Shown here: positions 1 through 6,564 of the stretch, piece by piece
Layout: each line of letters starts with the position of its first letter
How positions within the stretch are numbered: the stretch's first letter is position 1
From: Flectobacillus sp.
GTDB taxonomy: Bacteria > Bacteroidota > Bacteroidia > Cytophagales > Spirosomataceae
DNA: 7,455 bases
Direction of reading: 5' to 3'
Assembly (NCBI GenBank): GCA_029865665.1
Contig: JARXAV010000188.1
Coordinates: 1-7,455, forward strand
Translations under genes and position numbers: made by a program
Notes under the pieces: generated by a model
Told to the model about the DNA's origin: nothing
Database searches by the model: none
The model's input: only the letters and a program-made list of their open reading frames with translations

Positions 1-25
1 ATTAATCCTTAATCCGCTTACCTTT

Positions 26-1375
26 ATGAGTTTAGAATTCAAAGACAAGGACGGTTCAGTCCGTGCTGTAAAGGGCTATTCATATATGGCTCCAAATCCT
101 GCTGCAAAATCTTTTAGAAGAAGAAAAAAAGGCAGAAAAACCAAATTACCCGCAAAAGTTGATTTACGTCCATTTATGACTAAGGTTGAAAATCAACAAC
201 GTTTAAGTAGTTGTACCGCTAATGCAACTGCGGGTGCCTTTGAATATCTTGCTAAAAAACACTTGAAAAATAGAGCGTTTGAGGTAAGTAGATTATTTGT
301 CTATTACAATGCCCGTTTAAGAGCAAGTAATGTTATCAAAGACAGCGGTAGTCATATCCAATATGCCATCGAGAGTTTACATAAGTTAGGTGCATGTACG
401 GAGGAAGTTTGGCCTTATGAGATGAAAAAGGTAAATGATAAACCTCATACTCCAAGCTATGAAGAGGCTTGTAATTTTAAAGTTCAAAAATCGTACTATA
501 TTCCTACTGACTTAAATGCTTGGAAGAAATGCCTTGCTGATGGTTATCCAATTATTTTTGGAATTTCGTTATTTAAGGGTTTTGATACGTGTTCACAAAA
601 TAAAGGGGTTGTTCCTATGCCAACTCCAGACGAAGCTGGTCGTCAGGCTCATGGGCTACATGCGATGCTTTGTGTAGGCTATTCAGAAGTAGATAAATTG
701 TTTATCATCAGAAATTCATGGGGCGAGCAATGGGGCGATAAAGGCTATTGTTATATGCCTTACGACTATGTTATCAATTCGAAGTTTAACATGGGGGATA
801 GTTGGATGATTGCTCGTACCGCTCCAATCCCAGATTTTGAGGCTTCGTGGAAAGAAGATAAAAAGTCGGTTGTCGATAATGGTAAGGGGTATGATAAAAG
901 TAGCTTTGTTACCTATCCAGAAAAAGCGTATAGTAGTTTCAATCCACTCGAAGGTATTGAATACGACGAATATGAAGAAAGTGCTAACGATGATTACGAC
1001 GAATTAGAATTCTACGCAGAAGACGAAGAGGAAGAGGTGGATGACCTATACGGAGCGGAAGACGACGACGACGAATTTGAAGACGAAGAGGAGGAAGAAG
1101 AATCTGACGAAGAAGAGGAAGAAGAATACGACGAAGAAGAGGAAGAAGAATACGACGAAGAGGAGGAAGAAGAATCTGACGAAGAAGAGGAAGAAGAATC
1201 TGACGAAGAGGAGGAAGAATACGACGAAGAAGAGGAAGAAGAATCTGACGAAGAAGAGGAAGAAGAATACGAGGAAGAGGAGGAAGAGTCTGACGAAGAA
1301 GAGGAAGAAGAATACGAGGAAGAGGAGGAAGAAGAATCTGACGAAGAAGGAAGTGAAGAAGAGGAGGAAAAGTAA
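26..1375 (+). CDS. Papain-like C1 family cysteine peptidase with a long Glu/Asp-rich repetitive C-terminal tail
   Basis: The 449-residue product has a papain-fold (C1A-like) domain over about residues 42-265. The probable oxyanion Gln57 lies six residues before the nucleophile Cys63 (context SSCTANATAGAFEYL), the usual papain spacing. His212 sits in GLHAMLCVGY and Asn230 in RNSWGEQWGDKGY, so the catalytic set looks complete and active. There is no I29-type propeptide. The roughly 40 residues before the domain hold a basic cluster (RRRKKGRK, residues 31-38). No signal peptide or membrane segment is visible, so the product is probably cytoplasmic unless the start is further upstream. After a linker (about 266-311) comes a tail (312-449) with 108 acidic residues of 138 and one basic residue, the terminal Lys. 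Its last 90 residues are tandem S/Y-D/E-E(n) blocks. The ATG at 26 is chosen as the first visible start, but the 24 bases before it contain no in-frame stop, so an earlier start outside the window remains possible. The substrate is unknown. A strong terminator follows directly. Confidence 0.9.
   Translation: MSLEFKDKDGSVRAVKGYSYMAPNPAAKSFRRRKKGRKTKLPAKVDLRPFMTKVENQQRLSSCTANATAGAFEYLAKKHLKNRAFEVSRLFVYYNARLRASNVIKDSGSHIQYAIESLHKLGACTEEVWPYEMKKVNDKPHTPSYEEACNFKVQKSYYIPTDLNAWKKCLADGYPIIFGISLFKGFDTCSQNKGVVPMPTPDEAGRQAHGLHAMLCVGYSEVDKLFIIRNSWGEQWGDKGYCYMPYDYVINSKFNMGDSWMIARTAPIPDFEASWKEDKKSVVDNGKGYDKSSFVTYPEKAYSSFNPLEGIEYDEYEESANDDYDELEFYAEDEEEEVDDLYGAEDDDDEFEDEEEEEESDEEEEEEYDEEEEEEYDEEEEEESDEEEEEESDEEEEEYDEEEEEESDEEEEEEYEEEEEESDEEEEEEYEEEEEEESDEEGSEEEEEK
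1103..1336 (+). repeat. In-gene tandem 24-bp (8-residue) acidic repeat, ten units
   Basis: This coding repeat lies in the tail of the papain-like peptidase, residues 360-437. The unit is Ser or Tyr, then Asp or Glu, then a run of Glu. The order by leading residue is S, Y, Y, S, S, Y, S, Y, S, Y. Eight units have 8 residues, and the fifth and eighth have 7. A degenerate last unit containing Gly-Ser runs on to the stop codon. Leading codons are TCT (Ser) or TAC (Tyr), which differ at two positions, and Glu is a GAA/GAG mixture. Every length difference between units is a multiple of 3, so copy-number change keeps the frame. The plus strand is almost all purine, with pyrimidines essentially confined to the S/Y and Asp codons. 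Confidence 0.93.
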
Positions 1376-1385
1376 CAATTCTCAC

Positions 1386-1422
1386 AAAATCCCTACCCAG
1401 TATAATGTTGGGTGGGGATTTT
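1386..1422 (+). terminator. Intrinsic terminator of the peptidase gene, possibly bidirectional
   Basis: A 14-bp stem (1386-1399 paired with 1409-1422, one G-T wobble) closes a 9-base loop. The core is CCCTACCC against GGGTGGGG, and the right side runs into TTTTTG TTT. It begins 10 bp after the peptidase stop codon and lies between two convergent genes. Read on the other strand the T-run is short (TTTTG), so it may also stop the minus-strand gene, with lower efficiency. Confidence 0.88.
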
Positions 1423-1456
1423 TGTTTGAAGATTATATCGTATAACATATTGTTAA

Positions 1457-2956
1457 TCAGTAGGATAGTTTTTTGATATAAAATAAGTTTATGTTTGCTG
1501 TATTGGGAAGTTTAGAAAGAATAGTACGTTCAGCCCAGACCAAATAGGAATTATTCGTAAACCCTTTAAACTGTACATTTTCCTGAATTTTATCCGTTTG
1601 ACTATCTAATACTTCATAAAGAACGCTGTTTTCTAGGTATTTCCCTGCTTTGATTCGCTGAAAATAAATATGTCCGTCGTTGATGTAGGCTACTCCAAGT
1701 TCATCTGAATTGCGTTTGGCAATCTGAATAATTTCGGTTGCTCCAATCGTAACGACATCATCCACTTTCAAGCTATTTTCCCATAATACCTTGCCCGTAC
1801 TATCCAGTTCCATAACCAAGACATGGCTAAAATGGTAATCTAAGGTGGTTGTCCCTATTTTTTGAACAAAGGCAGAATTTACCTCATTCACATTGTATTT
1901 GGGACTATAATAGTACATTTCTGCAACTAGCCAAAATCCTCCCTTGTCGTTGGGAAGGGGTTTATGAAGCAAGGTGTAGTAGTCAATTCTAGTAGGTTTC
2001 CCTTTTTCTTTTCGAGACTCAATACGTTCCTTTACTCTTTCTTGTCTTTTGGACGACATGAAATTAAAGAAGTTCGGTAGGGCATCATAAGGAATGAGGT
2101 GGTCAATCGGAGTGAGTGACGTATCTAACTCTTTTACAAAAACGCCCTTAGATTCCTTGTTTTTACAACTAGTAGAAATCCCACCAACAAGCCATTTTTT
2201 ATGATTCGGAAAGTGGGCATAAACTCCTAAGCCATAATAGTTTTCATTCGTTAAGTCGTTGCTGAAAGTTCTTGTTTCTAAGAGCTTGTTATCATAACTA
2301 AGCCGCTTGACTACGAGATTACAATTCCTTCCTCTATTTTCTTGTAGAATCACCACGAGTTGATTTTCTTGTACATCTGCCGCAATGGAATTAATGACAA
2401 AGTGATTGTCGTAAAAACCAGAAGGATAGGAAAAGGATTTATCGAAAAAACTAAAACTTACCAGCACAGGTTTGTCATTGTCGCTTCCAGCTAAAAATGC
2501 TTTGTTATCTAGGACTACAAAGCCTGAAATTTCCATCATATTAGGCATTTCTGCCTTAAACCATTCCGTTTCACCGTCGAATAAACTCAGTCGGAGTATG
2601 GCAATGTGTTTGCTTTTAGCTTCGTTAAAAAGCCAAAATACGTAATGCTCATTTTTGAAAGTCGATTTTATTTCTAAAAAACGATCCACTTCCACGTTTG
2701 CCTTCCATTTAGTTTGTAGAAGCGTATCTAACGAATAGCACTCCCAAAAGTCATATTTTTTACCTAAGTCGTGGTCATTTTCCACAACGACTAAAGCACC
2801 TTCATTTAGTAAAGGGATAACATGATATTCTTGATATTTCGACGGATTTTTGGTGAGTTCGAAGGTCGGACCTTCTTTGAATTGAGCAGTAGCATATAGT
2901 GAAATCAAGCACCAAACTAAGGTGGATATGTAAATTTGGATAGATGGTTTTTTCAT
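1457..2956 (-). CDS. Exported protein of unknown function, probably rich in beta-strand repeats
   Basis: I do not recognise a named family for this 499-residue protein. The N-terminus is a clear Sec signal peptide: Lys2-Lys3, a hydrophobic core to about residue 20, then YATAQ with probable cleavage near residue 24. It is therefore likely periplasmic, surface-bound or secreted. No lipobox cysteine follows the signal, and the C-terminus (ending IKKLSY) does not resemble a type IX secretion sorting domain. The body has many short segments that alternate hydrophobic strands with Asp/Gly turns, for example the VLVMELDSTGKVLWENSL region (about residues 379-396). This style is common in beta-propeller-like Bacteroidota proteins, but the propeller reading is inference. 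A highly charged Lys/Arg/Glu stretch (about 303-323) interrupts the fold and probably forms a helix or loop. It is convergent with the peptidase gene and divergent from argS, so it appears to be transcribed alone. No Shine-Dalgarno sequence precedes the ATG. Confidence 0.86.
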   Translation of the reverse strand: MKKPSIQIYISTLVWCLISLYATAQFKEGPTFELTKNPSKYQEYHVIPLLNEGALVVVENDHDLGKKYDFWECYSLDTLLQTKWKANVEVDRFLEIKSTFKNEHYVFWLFNEAKSKHIAILRLSLFDGETEWFKAEMPNMMEISGFVVLDNKAFLAGSDNDKPVLVSFSFFDKSFSYPSGFYDNHFVINSIAADVQENQLVVILQENRGRNCNLVVKRLSYDNKLLETRTFSNDLTNENYYGLGVYAHFPNHKKWLVGGISTSCKNKESKGVFVKELDTSLTPIDHLIPYDALPNFFNFMSSKRQERVKERIESRKEKGKPTRIDYYTLLHKPLPNDKGGFWLVAEMYYYSPKYNVNEVNSAFVQKIGTTTLDYHFSHVLVMELDSTGKVLWENSLKVDDVVTIGATEIIQIAKRNSDELGVAYINDGHIYFQRIKAGKYLENSVLYEVLDSQTDKIQENVQFKGFTNNSYLVWAERTILSKLPNTANINLFYIKKLSY

Positions 2957-2991
2957 GGATTTTCAACGCTGTTAAGTCAGTTTTATCTACT

Positions 2992-2999
2992 TAAAGATA
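2992..2999 (-). promoter_or_regulatory. Weak -7 promoter candidate for the exported-protein gene
   Basis: Read on the minus strand the bases are TATCTTTA, one base off the Bacteroidota -7 consensus TAnnTTTG, ending 35 bp before the start codon. No TTG is visible at the expected -33 distance. The position is reasonable but the match is weak. Confidence 0.22.
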
Positions 3000-3071
3000 C
3001 CGATTATTGTTTTTTAGTAAAAGAAAAAAAGAGGAATTAGGGCAAAAGAATGATTAAGAACGGATTTTGGC

Positions 3072-3079
3072 TAATTTTG
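3072..3079 (+). promoter_or_regulatory. Bacteroidota-type -7 promoter element of argS
   Basis: TAATTTTG matches the TAnnTTTG -7 consensus used by the Bacteroidota primary sigma factor exactly. It ends 36 bp before the argS start codon, which would give a leader of roughly 30 bases. A matching TTG at about -33 is not evident, so support comes from the -7 element and its position. The same promoter would also drive the peroxidase gene downstream of argS. Confidence 0.45.
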
Positions 3080-3115
3080 CAGACTAGAATCATAAGCAAA
3101 TCCATTTATTAGGGC

Positions 3116-4897
3116 ATGAATATCGAAAAAATACTACAAGACTGTATTAGAGAGGCATTAAAAGCTGCCTTCGACGTAGAAGAAACAACGATTACGTTAC
3201 AATTAACCAAAAAGGAATTTGAAGGTACTTATACCTTTGTGGTATTCCCTTACGTAAAATCGCTTCGCAAATCACCTGTCGAAATTGGGAATGCTTTAGG
3301 AAATGCCTTGGTAGAAAAAGCGGCTGATGTAGTAAAGGGTTTCAACGTGGTGCAGGGCTTTTTAAATATTGTTATTGCTGAAAATGTTTGGTTTGACGTA
3401 TTCAAAAGTATTGCAGAAGATGCTTCTTTTGGTACATTAACCGCAAAAGAAGAAACGGTTATGGTGGAATATTCTTCACCGAACACGAATAAACCTCTTC
3501 ACTTAGGACACCTTCGTAACAACTTTTTGGGTTTTTCAGTCGCTCAAATTTTAGATGCGAATGGCTATAACGTAGTGAAAGCAAACTTGGTTAACGACCG
3601 TGGAATTCATATTTGTAAGTCGATGTTGGCTTATCAAAAATTTGGTGCAGGAGAAACACCTGAATCTTCTGGTATAAAGGGTGACCACTTGGTTGGGAAA
3701 TATTATGTGGAGTTCGATAAGCATTATAAAGTTGAAATCGAAGCCTTAAAAGCACAAGGGCTTTCGGACGATGATGCTAAAAAACAAGCTCCTCTTTTAA
3801 TTGAAGCTCAAGAAATGCTCTTGAAATGGGAGCAAGGAGACGAAGCGGTAGTCAGTCTTTGGAAAAAAATGAACGATTGGGTGTTTGAAGGCTTTGCTAA
3901 AACATACCAAACAATGGGCGTAAGTTTTGAAAAAACTTACAAAGAATCAGAAACCTATCTATTAGGAAAAGATACTGTAACAGAAGGATTAGCCAGTGGT
4001 GTTTTCTACCAAAAAGAAGACGGTTCTGTCTGGATTGATTTAACAGATGAAGGTTTAGACCAAAAATTGGTGCTTCGTAAAGATGGAACGTCGGTTTATA
4101 TTACTCAAGATATGGGTACGGCTGATTTGAAATTTAAGGACTTCCAAATCTCAAAGTCGATTTATGTCGTAGGTAATGAGCAAGATTACCATTTTGAGGT
4201 ATTATTCAAAATCCTAAAAAAATTAGGTCGTCCGTATGCCGAAGGTTGTTATCACCTAAGTTACGGGATGGTAGATTTGCCTTCTGGCAAAATGAAATCT
4301 CGTGAGGGAACGGTGGTTGATGCCGATGATTTAATGCAAGAAATGGTAGATACCGCTCGTGAACGTACCAACGAATTGGGTAAAATTGATGGCTTTACAC
4401 CAGAGGAAGCAACAACTCTTTATCGTACCTTGGCAATGGGGGCATTAAAATACTTCTTGCTAAAAGTAGATCCGAAGAAAAGAATGTTGTTTAATCCTGC
4501 GGAGTCAATTGATTTTCAAGGAAATACGGGGCCGTTTATTCAATATACGTATGCTCGTATTTGTTCTATCTTACGTAAGGCAGCTCAAAATGGGGTAGAG
4601 GTGACAGGTACAAGTTCGTATGCAAGTTTACACGAAGCAGAACAAGAGGTTATTTTCTTGTTGAGTCAATATCCTGTGAAAGTAGCAGAAGCGGGTCGTG
4701 AATATTCGCCTTCGGTAATTGCTCAATATGTGTACGATTTAGCGAAAACCTATAATCGTTTCTATAACGAAGTAAACATCTTTAATGAACCAGATGCGGA
4801 GGCCTTACAATTTAGAATTTCATTCTCTGCGGTAGTCGGTGAAACAATTAAGAAGGCAATGGCGTTATTAGGAATAGATGTACCTAGCAGAATGTAA
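3116..4897 (+). CDS. argS: Arginyl-tRNA synthetase
   Basis: This cytoplasmic class I aminoacyl-tRNA synthetase charges tRNA-Arg with arginine using ATP. The 593-residue length is normal for the family. The N-terminal ArgRS-specific tRNA-binding domain covers about residues 1-110 (with IGNALGNALV). The catalytic Rossmann domain opens with VEYSSPNTNKPLHLGHLRN, holding the HIGH-type motif at His129-Leu-Gly-His132. The KMSKS-equivalent loop is KMKSREGT (392-399), a variant common among bacterial ArgRS. The DALR-type anticodon-binding domain starts near NTGPFIQYTYAR (470-481) and runs to the end, and the protein closes with the family-typical GIDVPSRM. The start is supported by the match of the N-terminal domain from residue 1. 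No Shine-Dalgarno sequence is present, as is usual in this phylum. Only 2 bp separate its stop codon from the glutathione peroxidase start, so the two are very likely one transcript. Confidence 0.99.
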   Translation: MNIEKILQDCIREALKAAFDVEETTITLQLTKKEFEGTYTFVVFPYVKSLRKSPVEIGNALGNALVEKAADVVKGFNVVQGFLNIVIAENVWFDVFKSIAEDASFGTLTAKEETVMVEYSSPNTNKPLHLGHLRNNFLGFSVAQILDANGYNVVKANLVNDRGIHICKSMLAYQKFGAGETPESSGIKGDHLVGKYYVEFDKHYKVEIEALKAQGLSDDDAKKQAPLLIEAQEMLLKWEQGDEAVVSLWKKMNDWVFEGFAKTYQTMGVSFEKTYKESETYLLGKDTVTEGLASGVFYQKEDGSVWIDLTDEGLDQKLVLRKDGTSVYITQDMGTADLKFKDFQISKSIYVVGNEQDYHFEVLFKILKKLGRPYAEGCYHLSYGMVDLPSGKMKSREGTVVDADDLMQEMVDTARERTNELGKIDGFTPEEATTLYRTLAMGALKYFLLKVDPKKRMLFNPAESIDFQGNTGPFIQYTYARICSILRKAAQNGVEVTGTSSYASLHEAEQEVIFLLSQYPVKVAEAGREYSPSVIAQYVYDLAKTYNRFYNEVNIFNEPDAEALQFRISFSAVVGETIKKAMALLGIDVPSRM

Positions 4898-4899
4898 TC

Positions 4900-5526
4900 A
4901 TGCGTAAAATAAGTATCATTGTCATTTTAATCTTAATAACAACTATGTTACTCAACTTCTTGAAAATCGGGTCTGTGATTGGAATGCTAACCATTCCTTT
5001 TATGAAAGACCAAATCGAAAGTCAACCTGTAGGTGTTGAAATTTCAGCCAAACAATCACTTTATGACTTCAAAGTGAAATCCTTAGATGGTAAAACGGTT
5101 GATTTATCTGTTTACAAAGGCAAAAAAGTAATTATTTTGAACACTGCTTCAAAATGTGGATTCACTCCACAGTATGCTGACTGGGAGAAATTCTACGAAG
5201 AAAATAAAAGCAAAGTCGTAGTTTTAGGCTTCCCGTCGAACCAATTTGGTGGACAAGAGCCTGGAGCAGATTCAGAAATTGCGGCATTTTGTCAGAAAAA
5301 CTATGGCGTGAATTTCCCGATGTTTTCTAAAGTAGATGTAAAAGGAGAAAGTAAGTGTGAACTTTACAAATGGTTAACAACGAAAGAACTAAACGGATGG
5401 AACGAAAAAGAACCATCTTGGAACTTCTGTAAGTACTTAATCAACGAAAAAGGAGAGTTAGTAAACTTCTTCGCTTCGGGAGTAAAGCCAACTAGCAAAG
5501 AGTTTTTAGACGCATTGAATAAATAA
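4900..5526 (+). CDS. Membrane-anchored glutathione peroxidase family thiol peroxidase (Cys type)
   Basis: The protein reduces hydrogen peroxide or organic hydroperoxides. Bacterial Cys-type members usually take electrons from thioredoxin rather than glutathione. Residues 47-208 are a full GPx domain. The peroxidatic Cys86 lies in NTASKCGFTPQY, Gln119 in NQFGGQEP, and Trp174-Asn175 in WNF, so the Cys/Gln/Trp/Asn catalytic tetrad is complete. Cys131 (AAFCQKNYGVNFPMF) is 45 residues after Cys86, where the resolving cysteine of 2-Cys, thioredoxin-dependent members is found. The usual FPCNQF motif is FPSNQF here (Ser113), and Cys177 replaces the usual Thr of WNFT. Residues 1-35 form a long hydrophobic segment after Met-Arg-Lys with no obvious cleavage site. 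This suggests an N-terminal anchor with the enzyme domain facing the periplasm, although typical bacterial GPx proteins are about 160 residues and cytoplasmic. The gene starts 2 bp after argS, and translational coupling is likely. A terminator-like hairpin follows. Confidence 0.96.
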   Translation: MRKISIIVILILITTMLLNFLKIGSVIGMLTIPFMKDQIESQPVGVEISAKQSLYDFKVKSLDGKTVDLSVYKGKKVIILNTASKCGFTPQYADWEKFYEENKSKVVVLGFPSNQFGGQEPGADSEIAAFCQKNYGVNFPMFSKVDVKGESKCELYKWLTTKELNGWNEKEPSWNFCKYLINEKGELVNFFASGVKPTSKEFLDALNK

Positions 5527-5546
5527 GTTTAATATATTAGCATCAG

Positions 5547-5588
5547 TTTGGAAACCTATCTGACAAAGTCGTTGGATAGGTTTTCAAA
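5547..5588 (+). terminator. Terminator-like hairpin after the argS-peroxidase pair
   Basis: A 14-bp stem pairs 5547-5560 with 5575-5588 (one G-T wobble; core AAACCTATC with GATAGGTTT) around a 14-base loop, which itself can form a small GAC/GTC hairpin. The T-run (TTTT) is inside the right arm rather than after it, so termination may be partial. It lies 21 bp after the peroxidase stop and 20 bp before menA. No clear promoter sits between the hairpin and menA, so read-through into menA is possible. Confidence 0.6.
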
Positions 5589-5607
5589 TTAGTAACCATT
5601 ATCTCGC

Positions 5608-6507
5608 ATGAAACATTGGATTTCTGCTGCACGTCCTCGTACATTGCCTCTTGCCTTATCAAGTATTTTAATGGGTAGTTTCTTAGCTGCTGGACATCAT
5701 TCTTTTTCTTGGACAATTTTTGCTCTAGCCGTTTTCACGACTACCTGCTTGCAAGTCCTTTCTAATTTTGCCAATGACTATGGCGATACCGTTAGCGGAG
5801 TTGACTCAGTAGAGCGTACCGTTGCTACTCGTGCCGTACAAACAGGGGCAATTACTCGGGAGCAAATGACCAAAGCAATCATTCTGATGTCTGTTATCTC
5901 GTTTATATCAGGTTCACTATTGATTTATGAAGGGTTAAAAGACACCGATTCTCAAACGATTTTAGCCTTTTTTGGCTTGGGTGTTTTAGCTATTATTGCT
6001 GCTATCACTTATACGGTTGGCAAAAGACCTTATGGTTACATGGGGCTAGGAGACATTTCTGTATTGATATTTTTTGGTTGGGTAGGCGTACTGGGCACGT
6101 TTTATTTACATACGCATAGCCTCGATTGGATGAATCTTTTGCCCGCAAGTACCTGTGGCTTATTTGCAGTAGGCGTACTGAATATCAATAATATTCGAGA
6201 TATTGAGTCGGATATAAAAACAGGCAAAAACTCTATTCCTGTACGTTTAGGAAAAGCCAAAGCGGTTGTATATCATTGGTTTTTACTGGGCGGAGGATTT
6301 CTCTGTGCTGTACTTTATGCCTTACTCGAAACAAGTACGTTTGAGTGGTCGCATTGGTTGTTTATTGTCATTATTCCTTTGTTACTTAAAATTGGAATGG
6401 GCGTTCAGAAAGGACAAAAACCTGCTGATATTGACCCTTTCTTGAAAGTAATGGCGTTAACGACTTTGTTGTTTGTGTTAACTTTTGGAATAGGTCAGCT
6501 TATTTAA
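5608..6507 (+). CDS. menA: 1,4-dihydroxy-2-naphthoate polyprenyltransferase
   Basis: This integral membrane UbiA-superfamily enzyme attaches the polyprenyl tail to 1,4-dihydroxy-2-naphthoate, giving demethylmenaquinone, the membrane-bound step of menaquinone synthesis. The 299-residue length is typical. The N-terminus has the MenA-style ISAARPRTLPLAL segment. The first Asp-rich motif is NDYGD (Asn56, Asp57, Asp60, with Asp66 further on), which binds Mg-diphosphate. The second is NNIRDIESD (Asn194-Asp202, with Asp198 and Asp202), followed by KTGKNSIPVRLG. About eight or nine hydrophobic segments cover the rest, and the last ends close to the C-terminus. Other UbiA members (UbiA, heme O synthase, chlorophyll synthase) were considered, but the N-terminal segment and the second motif fit MenA best. 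No other men gene is nearby. It is tail-to-tail with the Ppx/GppA gene. Confidence 0.95.
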   Translation: MKHWISAARPRTLPLALSSILMGSFLAAGHHSFSWTIFALAVFTTTCLQVLSNFANDYGDTVSGVDSVERTVATRAVQTGAITREQMTKAIILMSVISFISGSLLIYEGLKDTDSQTILAFFGLGVLAIIAAITYTVGKRPYGYMGLGDISVLIFFGWVGVLGTFYLHTHSLDWMNLLPASTCGLFAVGVLNINNIRDIESDIKTGKNSIPVRLGKAKAVVYHWFLLGGGFLCAVLYALLETSTFEWSHWLFIVIIPLLLKIGMGVQKGQKPADIDPFLKVMALTTLLFVLTFGIGQLI

Positions 6508-6531
6508 GGCTCTTTATGAAATTCTTGGTTT

Positions 6532-6564
6532 AACGGCGACAGGGTTCAAAACCCTGTCGGCGTT
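6532..6564. repeat. Intergenic palindrome, possible dispersed REP-like element
   Basis: A perfect 9-bp inverted repeat, GACAGGGTT (6538-6546) and AACCCTGTC (6550-6558), has a 3-base loop. It extends outward to 15 paired positions (6532-6546 with 6550-6564) with one G-G mismatch. It is more GC-rich than its surroundings and has no T-run on either side, so it is a poor intrinsic terminator. A flanking 6-bp inverted pair, CTTGGT (6524-6529) and ACCAAG (6584-6589), may be chance. I suspect a multi-copy intergenic palindrome, but one copy cannot prove this. Confidence 0.6.

Noticed and set aside
19..26. TACCTTTA as a promoter element for the peptidase gene
   Set aside because: It overlaps the start codon, so it could serve only if translation began much later, inside the conserved protein.
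810..1007. A 65-residue open frame overlapping the peptidase gene
   Set aside because: It lies fully inside a well-supported gene in another frame, with no domain and no start signal.
1103..1372. Regular repeat array that could be mistaken for CRISPR
   Set aside because: The units are contiguous, with no unique spacers, and translate in frame as part of the peptidase tail.
984..1448. Long open frames on the minus strand and in another plus frame across the acidic tail (Leu/Arg-rich, Phe/Leu-rich or Lys/Arg-rich products)
   Set aside because: They are by-products of the GAA/GAG repeat, which lacks stop codons in most frames. Their compositions are pure low complexity and none has an independent start context.
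3250..3486. A 78-residue minus-strand open frame inside argS
   Set aside because: It is antisense to conserved ArgRS coding sequence and has no recognisable product.
5524..5531. TAAGTTTA as a -7 element for menA
   Set aside because: It lacks the final G of TAnnTTTG, has no TTG at the right distance, and lies before the terminator-like hairpin.
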